From assembly GCA_018971485.1 (NCBI GenBank), contig JAGXAQ010000009.1:1-56093 (forward strand): DNA of 56,093 nucleotides, read 5' to 3'. Shown piece after piece: positions 18,152 through 27,187 of the stretch. A model generated the notes under the pieces. It saw only the letters and a list, made by a program, of their open reading frames with translations, ran no database searches and was not told the origin of the DNA. The translations under genes were made by a program, and so were the position numbers. Numbering within the stretch: the stretch's first letter is position 1; each line of letters starts with the position of its first letter. The DNA comes from Pseudomonadota bacterium. GTDB lineage: Bacteria; Pseudomonadota; Gammaproteobacteria; Burkholderiales; REEB80.

Positions 18152-18586
18152 ATGACCTCTTTTTCCCATGATCCTTCATCTTTTGCATGGCCTGTGCGGG
18201 TGTATTATGAAGATACAGACGCAGGCGGGGTGGTTTATTATGCCAATTACCTGCGTTTTCTTGAGCGGGCCCGAACCGAGTGGTTACGAAACAAAGGGGT
18301 GGAACAGACTGATCTTTTGGCACGGCATCGCCTGGTTTTTGTGGTGAGCCAGATTCATCTGGATTATCTGAAACCTGCGCGGTTCAATGAGCTGCTCTCG
18401 GTACGCGTTTTGGTGGCGTCGGTGGGACGTGCAAGCCTTGAATTCAGGCAGACAATCGAAAACAATGGAGTAGAATGTGTCCGCGCTCAGGTGAAAGTGG
18501 TATGCGTGGATTCGGTATCGTTTCGTCCTTCCAGAATACCACATGAATTGATTCAACTAATTGAAAGTGGTGAACATGGGCATTAG
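18152..18586 (+). CDS. ybgC: Acyl-CoA thioesterase YbgC
   Basis: Hotdog-fold thioesterase of the Tol-Pal operon, thought to act on acyl-CoA linked to phospholipid metabolism at the inner membrane. The active-site signature VYYEDTDAGGVVYYANYLRFLERARTEWLR carries the catalytic Asp near residue 20, and the rest of the domain continues to residue 135. At 144 aa it is typical. It lies 28 bp after ruvB, and its end overlaps tolQ by 11 bp. Confidence 0.93.
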   Translation: MTSFSHDPSSFAWPVRVYYEDTDAGGVVYYANYLRFLERARTEWLRNKGVEQTDLLARHRLVFVVSQIHLDYLKPARFNELLSVRVLVASVGRASLEFRQTIENNGVECVRAQVKVVCVDSVSFRPSRIPHELIQLIESGEHGH

Positions 18587-19256
18587 CCAGAATTTTTCGT
18601 TTGTCGGGATGATAGCCAGCGCCAGCCTTCTGGTTCAGGTGGTCATGGGGATATTGCTCCTGGCTTCCCTGATGTCCTGGTGGTATATCTTCCAGAAATT
18701 CAGCTCGATTGGCCGGATGAAACGGCAGTCCGAGGCGTTCGAGCAGGAGTTCTGGGGGGGATCGGATCTGTCGACCCTTTATGGGAAGGTGAGTTCCAGG
18801 CGGGATGCCTATGGCATGGAAAAGCTTTTTGAAGCCGGGTTTGAAGAGTTCCTGAAACTGAAAAAACAAGGTGTGAGTGATTCTGAAATGCTGCTGGATG
18901 GAACACGTCGTGCCATGACAGCAGCGTATCATCGCGAGATTGATTTCCTGGATACCAACCTCTCTTTCCTGGGGACAGTGGGATCAACGAGTCCCTATGT
19001 CGGGCTGCTTGGAACAGTCTGGGGCATCATGAATGCGTTTGAAGGCTTGGCCAATGTAGCGGCGGCAACCCTGGCCCATGTGGCTCCGGGGATTGCCGAG
19101 GCGCTGATTACGACGGCCATGGGTCTTTTTGCAGCCATTCCCGCGGTGATTGCCTTTAACCGTTTTTCTCATGATATCGACCGGCTGCAAACCCAGTTTG
19201 AATCGTTCATGGAAGAATTTACCAATATCTTGCAAAGGCAGGTGATTCGCGCATGA
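18576..19256 (+). CDS. tolQ: Tol-Pal inner-membrane protein TolQ
   Basis: Proton-channel subunit that with TolR energises TolA for outer-membrane constriction at division. Three membrane segments are seen: one at residues 8-34 (IASASLLVQVVMGILLLASLMSWWYIF) and two near 130-200 with the conserved TSPYVGLLGTVWGIMNAFEGLA and ITTAMGLFAAIPAVIAFNRF. A cytoplasmic loop lies between the first and second. I chose ATG 18576 (MGISQNFSF) over the upstream codon at 18561 because it gives the usual N-terminus. It overlaps ybgC and tolR, a coupled operon. Confidence 0.94.
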   Translation: MGISQNFSFVGMIASASLLVQVVMGILLLASLMSWWYIFQKFSSIGRMKRQSEAFEQEFWGGSDLSTLYGKVSSRRDAYGMEKLFEAGFEEFLKLKKQGVSDSEMLLDGTRRAMTAAYHREIDFLDTNLSFLGTVGSTSPYVGLLGTVWGIMNAFEGLANVAAATLAHVAPGIAEALITTAMGLFAAIPAVIAFNRFSHDIDRLQTQFESFMEEFTNILQRQVIRA

Positions 19257-19672
19257 GCCGGCATGGACGCAAACCGATGAGCCAGATTAATGTGGTCCCG
19301 CTGATTGATGTGATGCTTCTGTTGCTCATCATCTTCATGGTGACCGCACCCATGATCCGGCCGGGGAATATCGACCTGCCTAGCGTGGGTGAATCCCTTT
19401 CGCCGGATGTGGCTCCCATTGAAGTTGATATCAAGGCCAACCAGACCCTGGTTTTGCGTAATCATGCCGCCAATGATGGCAATATGGAGTCGGTAACGGA
19501 TGCATCCCTGGCCCAGGCAGTCTCGGCCATTCAGTCGTCTCATCCAGGCCAGGCTGTGGTCATTGCAGCTGATCGTCACGTGCGGTATGAGGTGGTACTC
19601 AAAGTCATGGATATCCTGCGTCAGGCTGGCGTGACGAAGATTGGACTGTTGGCAAAGTCGAAGGCGGGTTGA
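19253..19672 (+). CDS. tolR: Tol-Pal inner-membrane protein TolR
   Basis: ExbD/TolR family partner of TolQ. A single N-terminal membrane helix (INVVPLIDVMLLLLIIFMVTAPM) holds the essential Asp used for proton flow, followed by a periplasmic domain with VVIAADRHVRYEVVLKVMDILRQAGVTKIGL. At 139 aa it is typical. The ATG overlaps the tolQ stop by 4 bp, and its TGA overlaps the tolA ATG by one base. Confidence 0.94.
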   Translation: MSRHGRKPMSQINVVPLIDVMLLLLIIFMVTAPMIRPGNIDLPSVGESLSPDVAPIEVDIKANQTLVLRNHAANDGNMESVTDASLAQAVSAIQSSHPGQAVVIAADRHVRYEVVLKVMDILRQAGVTKIGLLAKSKAG

Positions 19673-20550
19673 TGGCTAAAAGGCGTGAACCGGGTAAATG
19701 GCGATCAGGCATCCTGTCTGTCCTGGTCCATCTTTCTTTTCTCGGATTTTTATTGCTAAGCGTGAACTGGCAGCTAAAGGATGAAGCGCCCCAGAACGTG
19801 ACGTTATGGGATAAGATTCCGGTTGTTAAACCGGTGAAAACCCCTAAGGTGAACCCGGTTCATCCGGTTCAGCCTCCAGAGCCGGTTAAACCTGCTGCTG
19901 TAGCCCCTGTTGTACCGCCGGCCAGGATGCAGCAGGCGGCGATTGCCTTAAGGCAAAAACGCAAGAAGGAGGCGTTGGTCCGGGCTGAAGCGATTAAGCA
20001 GGCGAAGGCCAAACAGCAGGAAAAACTGCAGGAGGAAAAGGCGAAAGAGCAGGCCTTAAAACAGCAGCAGGCCAAGGCGAAGCAAAAGGCCAGAGCCCTT
20101 AAGCTCCAGAAGGAAGCGCAGGCGGCGGCCAAGGCCAAACAGGAAAAGGAAGCCCGGTTGAAGGCTGAGCAGAAGGCGTTTGTTCGCCGGCAGATGCTCC
20201 AGGAGCAGGCAAGCCTCAAACAGGCCAGGGTGCAGGCTTCGGCTGCAGCAAATGAGGAAATCCTGAATGCCTATGTTCGCCGGATTCGTGACAAGATTCG
20301 CCAGAATGAGGATTTGCCTCCCGGGCTGGATCCGGCTTCATCAGCGCTGATTCACGTGATTTTGCTTCCAACAGGAGACGTTATCAGCGTGACCCTTGTA
20401 TCCAGCACGGGGACGAGTGCCTATGCGGATGCGGTTGAGCGGGCAATATACAAGGCGCAGCCTTTGCCTTTGCCACCTCAGCCCGCCTTGATTGCAGCCT
20501 TTAAGAGTCTTAACCTGAAATTCAGTCTGAAAGAGGATGTTCAACAATGA
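19672..20550 (+). CDS. tolA: Tol-Pal envelope-spanning protein TolA
   Basis: Links the inner-membrane TolQR motor to TolB and Pal. It has an N-terminal signal anchor (about residues 13-33, with SVLVHLSFLGFLLLSV), then a proline/valine-rich stretch (KPVKTPKVNPVHPVQPP). A long Lys/Ala/Gln/Glu-rich helical domain follows (about 90-200), then a C-terminal globular domain (YVRRIRDKIRQNEDLPPG through LPLPPQPALIAAFKSLNLKF). At 292 aa it is shorter than E. coli TolA because domain II is shorter. The start at ATG 19672 is coupled to the tolR stop, and the stop overlaps tolB by 4 bp. Confidence 0.92.
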   Translation: MAKRREPGKWRSGILSVLVHLSFLGFLLLSVNWQLKDEAPQNVTLWDKIPVVKPVKTPKVNPVHPVQPPEPVKPAAVAPVVPPARMQQAAIALRQKRKKEALVRAEAIKQAKAKQQEKLQEEKAKEQALKQQQAKAKQKARALKLQKEAQAAAKAKQEKEARLKAEQKAFVRRQMLQEQASLKQARVQASAAANEEILNAYVRRIRDKIRQNEDLPPGLDPASSALIHVILLPTGDVISVTLVSSTGTSAYADAVERAIYKAQPLPLPPQPALIAAFKSLNLKFSLKEDVQQ

Positions 20551-21845
20551 ATGGGGTTCGTTCAAAGGAATTCGGCAGGCGTGTTCTGGTGATGGCAGCC
20601 ACCCTGTTTTTTGCTGTTACCGCCCGGGCGGATTTGACGATAGACATCAATGGAGGATCGGTGACACAAATCCCGATTGCCGTTTCTTCCTTTGATAATG
20701 AGGCGATGAGTCCGCAGCCGGTATCGCGCATCATCCGCGATGATCTCAGGCGGATAGGCCTGTTTCGTCTTGTTGATTCCACAGGGGTGGCTTCGTCCAT
20801 GTCCGAGGCTTCCATGCCTTTTGATGCCTGGCGTGCCAGGGGGGCTGATGCCTGGGCTGTCGGTTCGATTACTCCCGAGTTCGGGGGGCAGTACGGAGTG
20901 AGTTTCCGCTTGATGGACGTGGCCAAGCAGTCCCAGATCGTGGGTTACCAGTTCTCCGCGCCAGCATCCCAGTTGCGTGAAGTGGCTCATCGGATTGCTG
21001 ACATGATAGATGTGAGCATGACAGGGGATGGCCCTGCTTTCAATTCGCGCATTGCGTTTGTCAATTATGCTGCTCACCGTTATACCCTGCAGGTAGCCGA
21101 CTCGGACGGGTTTGATGCCCATACCGTACTCACGAGCAAAGAACCCATCATGTCGCCATCCTGGTCCCCGCATGGGGGGCGCCTGGCTTATGTCACGTTT
21201 CTTCATGGAAAAGCCGTGATCTATATCCAGTCACTGGTGACAGGAAAACGTTACCGGCTTGGACGGTTCAAGGGATTGAGCAGTGCCCCGGTCTTTTCTC
21301 CTGACGGGCATCACCTCTGTATTGTCCTGACGTCGGGAGAGGCATCAAGACTTTATCTTATTAATGATGATGGATCGGATCTCAGGCCCCTGACCAATAC
21401 TGATTCCATTGATACCGAGCCGGATTTTTCCCCGGACGGCACAATGATAGCGTTTACGTCCGATCGAAGTGGATCGCCCCAGATTTATACCATGCCTTCA
21501 TCCGGCGGGCAGCCCCAGCGTGTCTCGTTTCAGGGCAGGTATTATGTCTCACCGCGGTATAGTCCGGATGGGAAAAAGATAGTGTGCATCAGAAAGCAGC
21601 AAGGCCAGCTACGGGTGACGCAGCTTAATCTCAAGACAGGTCGGGAACAGGTGATGACGCAGGCCTCGCTTGATGAATCACCCAGTTACGCTCCAAACGG
21701 GAAAATGATATTATTTGCGAATGCCGATAGCGGGCCAGGTCGTCTTGTAGTGCTGTCCAGCAACGGGCTGGCTAGAACTGTTCTCAAGGTTAAAGCCGGC
21801 GATATCCGGGATCCTGCATGGGGTCCCATTTTACCTAATAAATGA
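20547..21845 (+). CDS. tolB: Tol-Pal periplasmic protein TolB
   Basis: Periplasmic beta-propeller that binds Pal and TolA. A signal peptide (residues 1-28, VLVMAATLFFAVTARA then D) leads to the N-terminal alpha/beta domain (INGGSVTQIPIAVSSFDNE). At least four WD-like TolB repeats follow, each with a PxWSPHG or PxFSPDG motif (MSPSWSPHGGRLAY, APVFSPDGHHL, EPDFSPDGTMIAFTSDR, SPRYSPDGKKI). At 432 aa it is typical. It overlaps tolA by 4 bp and is 19 bp from pal. Confidence 0.95.
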   Translation: MNGVRSKEFGRRVLVMAATLFFAVTARADLTIDINGGSVTQIPIAVSSFDNEAMSPQPVSRIIRDDLRRIGLFRLVDSTGVASSMSEASMPFDAWRARGADAWAVGSITPEFGGQYGVSFRLMDVAKQSQIVGYQFSAPASQLREVAHRIADMIDVSMTGDGPAFNSRIAFVNYAAHRYTLQVADSDGFDAHTVLTSKEPIMSPSWSPHGGRLAYVTFLHGKAVIYIQSLVTGKRYRLGRFKGLSSAPVFSPDGHHLCIVLTSGEASRLYLINDDGSDLRPLTNTDSIDTEPDFSPDGTMIAFTSDRSGSPQIYTMPSSGGQPQRVSFQGRYYVSPRYSPDGKKIVCIRKQQGQLRVTQLNLKTGREQVMTQASLDESPSYAPNGKMILFANADSGPGRLVVLSSNGLARTVLKVKAGDIRDPAWGPILPNK

Positions 21846-21864
21846 TAGAACAAGGAGAAATACC

Positions 21865-22392
21865 ATGATGAAAAAATCCGCGGCAAGCCTGTTGCTGTTG
21901 TCGCTGTTGGCAGCCTGTGCCTCTACCCCTACCAAGACCGCCCAGAAGCCGGCGCCGGTTCAGAACATGAGCCAGAACCAGTCCACGACGAATGCGGCCC
22001 CTGCTGCGAGCACGCAGGCTACGGCCCTGAATCCCTTTACGGATCCGAATAATCCGCTATCGCACATGAGCGTTTATTTTGGCACGAACAAGAGCAACAT
22101 CCAGTCTAAATACATGCCCATTCTGGCCGCTCATGCCAAATATATCGCATCTCACCCGAGTGCCCATGTCCGGCTGGAGGGGAACTGTGATGAGCGGGGC
22201 AGCACGGAATACAACCTGGCACTGGGCGAGCGTCGTGCAGTTGCTGTAAAACAGGTTCTGGAGGCAGATGGGGCACCAGCAAGCCAGCTTCAAACCATCA
22301 GCTATGGCAAGGAAAAACCGAAAGCTTTAGGTCATAACGAGGCAGCATGGGCACAAAACCGTCGCACCGATCTCGATTACCTGTCCAAGTAA
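21865..22392 (+). CDS. pal: Peptidoglycan-associated lipoprotein Pal
   Basis: Outer-membrane lipoprotein that anchors the envelope to peptidoglycan. The signal peptide ends in the lipobox LLAAC (Cys about residue 18). An Ala/Thr/Gln-rich linker is followed by the OmpA-like domain (VYFGTNKSNIQSKYMPILAAHAKYI, then LEGNCDERGSTEYNLALGERRA, the peptidoglycan-binding block). Either ATG 21865 or 21868 may be used; AAGGAGA lies about 8 bp before. At 175 aa it is usual. The 3' end overlaps cpoB by 46 bp. Confidence 0.95.
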   Translation: MMKKSAASLLLLSLLAACASTPTKTAQKPAPVQNMSQNQSTTNAAPAASTQATALNPFTDPNNPLSHMSVYFGTNKSNIQSKYMPILAAHAKYIASHPSAHVRLEGNCDERGSTEYNLALGERRAVAVKQVLEADGAPASQLQTISYGKEKPKALGHNEAAWAQNRRTDLDYLSK

Positions 22393-23249
22393 TCGTTCAA
22401 GGCATCCTGCTGGCTGGTTTGCTGGGGGTAGCCCCAGCCAGCCAGGCAGGGCTGTTTACAGATAATGCCGCCAGAAGGCAGATTCATGATCTCAAGGATC
22501 AGGTCGCCTCATTGACGACACTGGTCAACCAGCTGCAAGGCCAGATTCGGCAGGAGTCCTTGGATACCCTGAACCAGTTAAACGGGATCAAGTCCCAGCT
22601 GTCTTCCTTGCAGAATGAGGCTGATCAGAACAGTCATGATATCCAGCAGTTGGGTAGTCAGGTGTCCAGGCTTCAACTGAAACTGAAAAAAATGGCATCC
22701 AGTGCCGCAACAGGGCAACCGGCTGCGGCATCTGGCCCGAATGCCTCCCCGGCAGGAGGATCACTGCCTGTCACATCGACTGCCACGACAACAGTGGGGC
22801 ATAACCCATTGGCAGCAGGAACGATGGCTCCTGGAGCCGGAACAGCGGGTTCTGGTCCAGTCTCGGCTGCCACCCTGTCAGATATTGATGCCTACAATGC
22901 CGCTTTTAACCTGCTGAAACTCGGACATTTCAATCAGGCCATTGTGGCTATGAAGCATTTTCTGGTGACTTATCCTGACAGTACTTATGATTCGAATGCA
23001 CAGTACTGGATTGGTAACTGCCAGTATGCCCTGGGTCAATATCGCAAGGCTGCTGCAAGCGAGCGTCTGATGCTTGCGACTTATCCGAATAGTGCCAAAG
23101 TACCGGACGCGATGCTCAACCTGGCCGATGATCTGGTGGAGATGGGCCATACAGCCGATGCGAAGAAAGTCTATAAGGACCTGGTTAAGCGCTTTCCCAG
23201 AACGGCTGCGTCAGATCAGGCCAAGGCCCAGCTCAGAACCATGAACTGA
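22347..23249 (+). CDS. cpoB: Cell division coordinator CpoB (YbgF)
   Basis: Periplasmic protein that links peptidoglycan synthesis to Tol-driven outer-membrane constriction. Order of parts: signal peptide (residues 10-35, ending PASQAG), coiled-coil trimerisation region (about 40-115), a Gly/Ala/Ser/Thr-rich linker (about 115-165), then TPR repeats from YNAAFNLLKLGHFNQAI to the end. ATG 22347 lies inside pal; it yields a credible signal peptide, and no later start does, so the 46-bp overlap seems real. It is the last gene of the tol-pal operon. Confidence 0.9.
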   Translation: MGTKPSHRSRLPVQVIVQGILLAGLLGVAPASQAGLFTDNAARRQIHDLKDQVASLTTLVNQLQGQIRQESLDTLNQLNGIKSQLSSLQNEADQNSHDIQQLGSQVSRLQLKLKKMASSAATGQPAAASGPNASPAGGSLPVTSTATTTVGHNPLAAGTMAPGAGTAGSGPVSAATLSDIDAYNAAFNLLKLGHFNQAIVAMKHFLVTYPDSTYDSNAQYWIGNCQYALGQYRKAAASERLMLATYPNSAKVPDAMLNLADDLVEMGHTADAKKVYKDLVKRFPRTAASDQAKAQLRTMN

Positions 23250-23316
23250 TTGGGCGCATGATTGTGTGACGCCCGCTGAAAGTCGTTCGGACCTGAGGTA
23301 TAATGATGATCATTTG

Positions 23317-23976
23317 ATGGGTCGGGGTTTTTCTTTGTCTTCAGTTCGGGTGCATGAGATTTTTTATTCCCTTCAGGGGGAAACCAGCCGTACAGGGTTG
23401 CCTACGGTTTTTGTCCGGCTGACAGGGTGTCCTTTGCGTTGTGGATACTGTGATACGGCTTATGCCTTCCACGGAGGCTCCATGATGGCGGTTGATTCCA
23501 TCCTGGAACAGGTGCGGGCCTTTTCGACCCGTTATGTCACAGTGACCGGCGGAGAGCCCCTGGCGCAAAAAGGCTGCATTGAGCTCTTGAAACAGCTGTG
23601 TGATGCACATTTTTCCGTTTCTCTGGAAACCGGGGGTGCAATGGATATCCAGCCCGTGGACAGGCGGGTGTCCTGTATCCTGGACATCAAGACACCCGGA
23701 TCTGGCGAGGTGGAGAAGAACCGCTGGGAGAATCTTGCGGTACTGCGCAGGTGTGACGAAATCAAGTTTGTTCTTTGTGATGAGGCAGATTACCTGTGGG
23801 CCCGGGACGTGCTGCATGCGAAAGGGCTTGCGCACATTGCCCCGGTCCTGTTTTCACCTGTTTATGAGACCTTGCCTGCGTTGCAGCTGGCGCAATGGAT
23901 ATTGCGTGATCATCTGGATGTTCGCCTGCAGATTCAGCTTCACAAGGTGCTTTGGGGAGATGTGCCCGGACATTGA
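23317..23976 (+). CDS. queE: 7-carboxy-7-deazaguanine synthase QueE
   Basis: Radical SAM enzyme in queuosine synthesis, turning carboxy-tetrahydropterin into 7-carboxy-7-deazaguanine. The 4Fe-4S motif is [12 protein letters not shown] (C-x3-C-x2-C), after [35 protein letters not shown] is the SAM-binding GGE block. The start is uncertain: ATG 23317 is my choice because it leaves a short leader before [11 protein letters not shown]; the frame is open from 23266 with non-conserved residues. It sits 17 bp before queC. Confidence 0.92.
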   Translation: MGRGFSLSSVRVHEIFYSLQGETSRTGLPTVFVRLTGCPLRCGYCDTAYAFHGGSMMAVDSILEQVRAFSTRYVTVTGGEPLAQKGCIELLKQLCDAHFSVSLETGGAMDIQPVDRRVSCILDIKTPGSGEVEKNRWENLAVLRRCDEIKFVLCDEADYLWARDVLHAKGLAHIAPVLFSPVYETLPALQLAQWILRDHLDVRLQIQLHKVLWGDVPGH

Positions 23977-23992
23977 TTTTTTTGGGGTCAGG

Positions 23993-24661
23993 ATGGATAA
24001 GGCAGTGGTGCTGTTTTCGGGAGGGCTGGATTCGACGACGGTTCTGGCCATGGCACGGGAGCATTTTTCCTGTTATGCCCTGTCTGTGGATTATGGGCAG
24101 CGTCATGAGTCAGAGCTTGCAGCAGCAGAAAAAATGGCAGCATTGTGGGGCATACCCCATCTGGTTGCCCAGGCGAGTCTTGGGGCATTTGGCGGCTCAG
24201 CCCTGACTGATTCTGCCGTAGCGGTGCCCCTTGAGGCTACAGAAGGCATCCCGGTGACATATGTACCTGCACGCAATACCGTCATGCTGTCCCTGGCATT
24301 AGGTTATGCCGAAGTGCTCGGAGCACATGATATTTTTATCGGGGTGAATGCCGTGGATTATTCAGGCTACCCGGACTGCCGCCCTGAATTTATTGATGCA
24401 TTTGGGCAGTTGGCGAATCTGGCCACCAAGGCAGGGGTGGAAGGTCGGATGATGCATGTACATGCACCTCTTATCGCCTGGTCGAAGGCCAGAATTATTC
24501 AGGAAGGCCTTAAGCGGGGTGTGGACTATGCCCAAACCGTTTCCTGCTATCAGGCTGATCCACAAGGAAGAGCCTGCGGCCGGTGCGATGCATGCCGGTT
24601 AAGGCGTCTTGGGTTTGAGGAAGCCAACGTTGCCGATCCGACACGGTATCAGTCCTCGTGA
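23993..24661 (+). CDS. queC: 7-cyano-7-deazaguanine synthase QueC
   Basis: ATP-dependent enzyme making preQ0 from QueE's product. The PP-loop ATP motif [15 protein letters not shown] is at the N-terminus, and [41 protein letters not shown] is the family signature. Four zinc-binding cysteines lie at the C-terminus ([22 protein letters not shown]). The start is ATG 23993 ([11 protein letters not shown]), giving 222 aa; the longer open frame from 23600 runs over queE and is not real. It forms a two-gene unit with queE, downstream of tol-pal as in many proteobacteria. Confidence 0.94.
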   Translation: MDKAVVLFSGGLDSTTVLAMAREHFSCYALSVDYGQRHESELAAAEKMAALWGIPHLVAQASLGAFGGSALTDSAVAVPLEATEGIPVTYVPARNTVMLSLALGYAEVLGAHDIFIGVNAVDYSGYPDCRPEFIDAFGQLANLATKAGVEGRMMHVHAPLIAWSKARIIQEGLKRGVDYAQTVSCYQADPQGRACGRCDACRLRRLGFEEANVADPTRYQSS

Positions 24662-24801
24662 GAGGAAATAAGGTGGGTGGCTTGACAGGACAGGGTGTTC
24701 CGGCACAAAATTGCGGTCTTTGTTGTCCGCCATGAAGTGCGGGATAATTTGTTCGGATGGACAACCCCGTTTTCGTTTCGTAATAGCATGAACGGTCTAT
24801 T

Positions 24802-24876
24802 GGGGCGGTAGCTCAGCGGTAGAGCACTCGGCTTTTAACCGATTGGTCGTGGGTTCGATCCCCACCCGCCCTACCA
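24802..24876 (+). tRNA. tRNA-Lys (anticodon UUU)
   Basis: A full cloverleaf with encoded CCA can be folded. The D-arm is GCTC/GAGC, the anticodon loop CTTTTAA gives anticodon TTT, the variable loop is TGGTC, and the T-arm is GTGGG/CCCAC around TTCGATC. The acceptor stem pairs GGGGCGG with CCGCCCT, leaving a G1-U72 wobble at the end and a C27-U43 mismatch at the top of the anticodon stem. Confidence 0.93.
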
Positions 24877-24885
24877 TCAGACAGG

Positions 24886-26325
24886 TTGGATGAAACACTT
24901 GTACAGGATTGTCACAAGACAGGCCCGCTTGAATCCCGGACATGGGATGCTGCACCCAGACGGGAAGAACCCGGTTTTGGTCCTGCTCAAACCGTCATGA
25001 GAGGGCGATTCAACCAGACTGATCCGGGAAAAGGTTCAGTTGCAGAAACCCGGGATTTTCAGCCTTCTCCTGAAACCCGGCAGATTTCTTCCTGGACCGC
25101 CTCTTTTCGTTCCATTCCTTCTACAGCCCGTTTCCTGATGGCTTCCCGTGCCTGTCGCAGCCTGGGCCAGGGTGCACTCTTTGTCGATTTTTCGCTTTAT
25201 CTTAAAGCCATGCACTGGACGGCTCCCGTGATTGGGAGTGTCCTGATGTCAGGGCTCTTGTTTGGAGCCCTGCTCAGCGCCTGGATTGGTCCCTTGAGCG
25301 ACCGGATGGGGCGCAAACCCTTTCTGCTGGCCTATGAGGCTGTTCAGGTAATAGCCGCAGGGGTGGCCTATCTGACTGCACACCCGGTCTGGCTGATTAT
25401 GGCTGCCATAGCAGGCGGTTATGGGCGCGCGGGGAATGGCAGTGCTGGCCCGTTTGCCCCCTTGGAACACTCCTGGATTTCACAGGTCATTAAAAGGAAT
25501 GAGCGGGGGTGGGTATATAGCATCAATACGGCCATCAGTTTCTGGGGAATGGCACTGGGTGCTGGTCTTGCTGTTTTGCCGGGGCTGGAATCGGTCCGGT
25601 ATCCTGTTGCCGCACAGGCATTCCGCCCCATTTTCCTGATAGTTCTGGCCGGTTCCCTAATGAGTACGGGGCTGATTTATCTGGCCCGGGACAGTCAGCC
25701 ACCCTCTGAGACATTCAGGTCCTCCCCAGAGCAAAGACATCTGGACAAGGAAGAAAACCGCCTGCTGGTAAAACTTGCAGCCATCAATAGCCTCAATGGT
25801 ATGGGTATTGGCCTTGTTGGCCCCCTGATACCGTACTGGTTTGCAATCCGGTTTGGTGAAGGACCAGTGGCTATTGGTCCGGTCATGGCCATGAGCTTCT
25901 GTCTTGCAGGACTAAGCTCCGTTGTTTCAGGCCATTTAAGCCGCCGGATTGGAGTGATACGGGCAGTGGTTGGATTACGCCTGGTGGGTCTTGTTCTGCT
26001 GGTGTTTATCCCTTTTATGCCCGTGTTCTGGCTTGCCTCGTTATGCTATGTGGTGCGGGCTGCATGCAATCTTGGCACGGCAGGTGCACGCCAGGCGCTG
26101 AGTATCAGTCTTGTCCGGGAACATCGCCGGGGGCTGGCAGCTACCCTCAACAATATCTCGATACAGATTCCCCGTGCCATAGGCCCTCTTGCTGCAGGAC
26201 TATTTTATAGCAGTGGCATGCTGGTGGCGCCGTTTTTCATTGCCCTGCTGTTTCAGGGAGGCTATCTTGCGCTTTATTTCCGTGTGTTTCAGTCGGCCGA
26301 TCCTTCTTTATTCGGGTACCCGTAA
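24886..26325 (+). CDS. Major facilitator superfamily transporter
   Basis: About 12 membrane segments in two halves. The MFS motif A between helices 2 and 3 is clear (GPLSDRMGRKPFLLAYE), and a related loop (GHLSRRIGVIRAV) lies at the equivalent place in the second half. The substrate is unknown. The first roughly 85 residues from the TTG at 24886 are hydrophilic and not transporter-like. A start at ATG 24997 or at ATG 25137-25139 (MASRACRSLGQGALF), just before helix 1, is more likely. It follows tRNA-Lys by only 9 bp, so it may be read from the tRNA transcript. Confidence 0.82.
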   Translation: MDETLVQDCHKTGPLESRTWDAAPRREEPGFGPAQTVMRGRFNQTDPGKGSVAETRDFQPSPETRQISSWTASFRSIPSTARFLMASRACRSLGQGALFVDFSLYLKAMHWTAPVIGSVLMSGLLFGALLSAWIGPLSDRMGRKPFLLAYEAVQVIAAGVAYLTAHPVWLIMAAIAGGYGRAGNGSAGPFAPLEHSWISQVIKRNERGWVYSINTAISFWGMALGAGLAVLPGLESVRYPVAAQAFRPIFLIVLAGSLMSTGLIYLARDSQPPSETFRSSPEQRHLDKEENRLLVKLAAINSLNGMGIGLVGPLIPYWFAIRFGEGPVAIGPVMAMSFCLAGLSSVVSGHLSRRIGVIRAVVGLRLVGLVLLVFIPFMPVFWLASLCYVVRAACNLGTAGARQALSISLVREHRRGLAATLNNISIQIPRAIGPLAAGLFYSSGMLVAPFFIALLFQGGYLALYFRVFQSADPSLFGYP

Positions 26326-26404
26326 AAGCGTGTTGTAAGCTTAATCAGCGGGCGTAAAATTTGATCATTGAAAAATCGCAAAAATACGTTAAAAGGAGGA
26401 TTGC

Positions 26405-26585
26405 ATGATTCAGATCAGTTACGGGTCGCTGAGGGTCGCTGAAGCCGTTTCCCAGTAAGTGGAAAACGCCAGAAGACGTTTTAATTAAGCCTCAGCGGGT
26501 TATGAGTCAGGTGATGGATGCCGGTGATTACCCTGTAGGTGGTACCGCAATTGCTTTGCGGCGAGGACATCGTGATTTCAGTTGA
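26405..26585 (+). pseudogene. Decayed small gene with a strong ribosome site
   Basis: AAAAGGAGG followed 6 bp later by ATG 26405 is the best Shine-Dalgarno in the area, yet the frame ends after 17 codons (MIQISYGSLRVAEAVSQ). In another frame, from 26454, the sequence continues SKWKTPEDVLIKPQRVMSQVMDAGDYPVG to a stop at 26585. The RVMSQVMDAGDY stretch is reminiscent of small accessory proteins of toxin-antitoxin type, but I cannot name the family. Read together, this looks like a frameshifted remnant, not an active gene. Confidence 0.3.
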
Positions 26586-26733
26586 TTTCGGCTTTTTCTC
26601 AGAAAAACTCCTTGATTGAGAGGCCATTTTAATTTATCAGGACCCCCGATAATGCGGGAAAACTGTTCTTGCTGCCCGACAATCTTTGTTGGTGTCTTGG
26701 CCGGTGATTGCTGAATAAAAAAATCCTACCGAA

Positions 26734-26780
26734 ATTCCTTGTGCCATGGAGGGTAGATATAAGCCATAAGGCATAGGAAT
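26734..26780. repeat. Long imperfect inverted repeat in the 26326-26890 spacer
   Basis: ATTCCT-TGCC-ATGG on the left pairs with CCAT-GGCA-AGGAAT on the right, with small bulges and a 14-base loop. The 565-bp spacer otherwise holds only the small relic. It may be a structured leader or terminator-like element upstream of the exported protein gene; there is no T-run directly after it. Confidence 0.4.
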
Positions 26781-26890
26781 TGATGTGCTGTCCTTTTTAG
26801 GCGGCGTTTTTTTGTGGATTAAGTCAGGTTTAAGAATGACAGTTTATTCTAAAGGGGTCGTCCATTATTTTATTTGAAAGGAAAAACCTG

Positions 26891-27187
26891 ATGAAATTAC
26901 ATTATACCAAACCAGCTGTAATTTTAGGTCTGTTGCTTGCTGTAGCCGGATTTAGCGTTGGAGCCCAGGCTGAAAGCAGTCTTGGGCATGGCGCACCATC
27001 TGTTCCTGCCATTGAGCTGGTCAAAGCCACCCGTACACCTGATGTAGCCCAGGTCCGTAACGTTAAGCCGGATCATGAACTGGCACAGGCCAATATCAAG
27101 GAAAGCCAGTCTGGCCCTACCCCGGAACAATGCCAGTATGGCAGTGGCACCTATATTCCAGGTTGCCCGGCACATGGTCCTTATTAA
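26891..27187 (+). CDS. Small exported protein of unknown function
   Basis: A 98-aa product with a clear signal peptide (KPAVILGLLLAVAGFSVGAQA, cleavage about residue 27). This leaves a roughly 70-residue mature peptide with two cysteines near the end (EQCQYGSGTYIPGCPAHGPY) that could form a disulfide. AAAGGA lies about 10 bp upstream. No family recognised. It stands alone: 27188-27417 downstream has no ORF worth calling, and the next genes belong to an insertion element. Confidence 0.65.
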   Translation: MKLHYTKPAVILGLLLAVAGFSVGAQAESSLGHGAPSVPAIELVKATRTPDVAQVRNVKPDHELAQANIKESQSGPTPEQCQYGSGTYIPGCPAHGPY

